Below, one piece after another: positions 6,162 through 6,914 of a DNA stretch of 6,914 nt (positions are counted from its first letter, which is position 1; the number at the start of each line of letters is the position of its first letter). Source of the stretch: Chitinophagales bacterium (lineage in GTDB: Bacteria; Bacteroidota; Bacteroidia; Chitinophagales; Chitinophagaceae); contig JANXYS010000430.1 of assembly GCA_025355935.1 (NCBI GenBank), positions 1-6,914 of the forward strand. Reading direction: 5' to 3'. The position numbers and the translations under genes were made by a program. A model generated the notes under the pieces. It made no database searches, was not told where the DNA came from, and worked only from the letters and a program-made list of their open reading frames with translations.

Positions 6162-6914
6162 ATGCTGTTAACTCTAACTCAAATTAATCAATATCATAAA
6201 GATAGTTGCCTGGTAATAAAAAATCTTTGCAGTGAGCCTGGAGTTGAAAAACTTTACCGTGTTGCTTTAGAAGGTAATGCAATTAAAAATATGCATTGGA
6301 CCTGAATGATCAAACGGGTAAAAAAACAAAATTGTCTTTATGGTTTACGCCGGGCAATGATGTGTTTGGCTTTTTAACACGCAGCAATAAAGTAATTGAT
6401 GCTGTAACACCTTTGTTAGAAAGGAATGAACCGGTTTGTCATTTTCATTCAAAGCTAATGCAGAAGGAGCCTAAGGTCGGAGGCGCATGGGAATGGTACC
6501 AGGACTATGGTTACTGATATAAAAATCAATTTATATTTCCAGATCAATTGATAAGTATAATGGATGCCTTAACGCCGGCTACAAAAAAAAACGGGTGCCT
6601 GCAGGTAATTAAAGGCTCTCATAAACTGGGAAGGGTTAATCATGGTTTTGCAGGTGTACAGGTTGGCGCTGATATGGTGATGGTGAATAATGCTTTAAAA
6701 ACCATGGAGCTGATCTATTTCGAACTGTATGCAGGTGATGCTCTTATTTTTCACAGTAATATTTTACATAGATCAGAAGCCAATTAGTCTGACAATCAGA
6801 GATGGTCTGTTATTTCATGCTATTGCTCTCAATCTAATATTGCATATAATGAAACTTCTACTTCATGGAAAGTTCCTGTGGATATAGTGCCTGATGAAGC
6901 GATTTTAGAATGGG
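6162..6914 (+). pseudogene. Phytanoyl-CoA dioxygenase (PhyH) family pseudogene, 3' end beyond the window
   Basis: This is a broken Fe(II)/2-oxoglutarate-dependent dioxygenase of the PhyH family. The first frame (6162 to about 6293) gives LTQINQYHKDSCLVIKN and VEKLYRVALE, then hits TGA at 6303-6305. The match shifts frame near 6290-6296 and continues with DLNDQTGKKTKLSLWFTPG, CHFHSKLMQKEP, GGAWEWYQDYGY, GCLQVIKGSHKLGR and FHSNILHRSEAN, up to the window edge at position 6914. In this frame TGA (6515-6517) stands where the family has Trp (YGYW), and TAG (6785-6787) follows EAN. The family's HxD iron motif (WHQDYG) reads WYQDYG, a His-to-Tyr change at codon 6497-6499, so the first iron ligand is missing. 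No lesion sits in a homopolymer run, which argues against simple sequencing error. The rest of the protein is well preserved, suggesting fairly recent loss. It diverges from the hydrolase gene across an 82-base gap with no clear promoter. Confidence 0.92.

Noticed and set aside
6296..6787. Two separate small genes of 73 and 79 codons
   Set aside because: Both are consecutive in-frame pieces of one PhyH gene separated by a TGA. The first would need a TTG start at a frameshift point. They are one pseudogene.
6162..6914. Stop-codon recoding (TGA read as Trp at YGYW) in the dioxygenase gene
   Set aside because: The oxidoreductase gene ends naturally at TGA, intact genes encode Trp with TGG, and this gene also has a TAG, a frameshift and a lost iron ligand. 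Decay explains all of these together.
1..6914. CRISPR array, tRNA, rRNA, riboswitch or phage defence system
   Set aside because: No spaced repeats, cloverleaf-like sequence, conserved RNA motif or defence protein was seen on either strand. The intact genes are ordinary metabolic families.

Overview
The window looks like chromosomal DNA of a member of the Bacteroidota, most likely a Chitinophagaceae-like soil or freshwater bacterium. The evidence is low-GC DNA, genes without Shine-Dalgarno sequences, Tat-exported sugar enzymes starting with an SRRxFL motif, a large secreted GH20 hexosaminidase, and a possible TAnnTTTG-type -7 promoter element. The lineage call rests on gene style only; no rRNA or other marker gene is present.

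Layout from left to right. Positions 1-241 (minus strand) hold a decayed copy of a carbon-nitrogen hydrolase gene, cut by the window edge. Positions 267-1688 (minus) encode a Tat-exported Gfo/Idh/MocA oxidoreductase. The gap at 1689-2146 is not empty: about 1892-2055 on the minus strand reads as a piece of an IS4-type transposase, followed by an unassigned open stretch. Positions 2147-4075 (plus) encode a secreted GH20 beta-N-acetylhexosaminidase. It converges on a Tat-exported xylose-isomerase-like TIM-barrel protein (4131-5039, minus), and a near-perfect bidirectional hairpin terminator lies between them. Positions 5111-6079 (minus) encode an intact cytoplasmic carbon-nitrogen hydrolase, probably co-transcribed with the TIM-barrel gene. 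From 6162 to the right edge (plus) lies a phytanoyl-CoA-dioxygenase-like pseudogene with a frameshift, two in-frame stops and a lost iron ligand.

The four intact genes are consistent with a small carbohydrate-salvage locus. The hexosaminidase would release terminal N-acetylhexosamine outside the cytoplasm, the exported oxidoreductase and isomerase-like protein could modify the sugar in the periplasm, and the hydrolase would act on a C-N bond in the cytoplasm. This linkage is inferred from proximity and domain type; no substrate is fixed by the sequence.

The most notable content lies outside the obvious genes. Three relics (nitrilase paralogue, IS4 transposase, PhyH dioxygenase) lie in one 6.9-kb stretch, which points to past duplication, insertion and gene loss. 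I did not find a convincing undescribed system.
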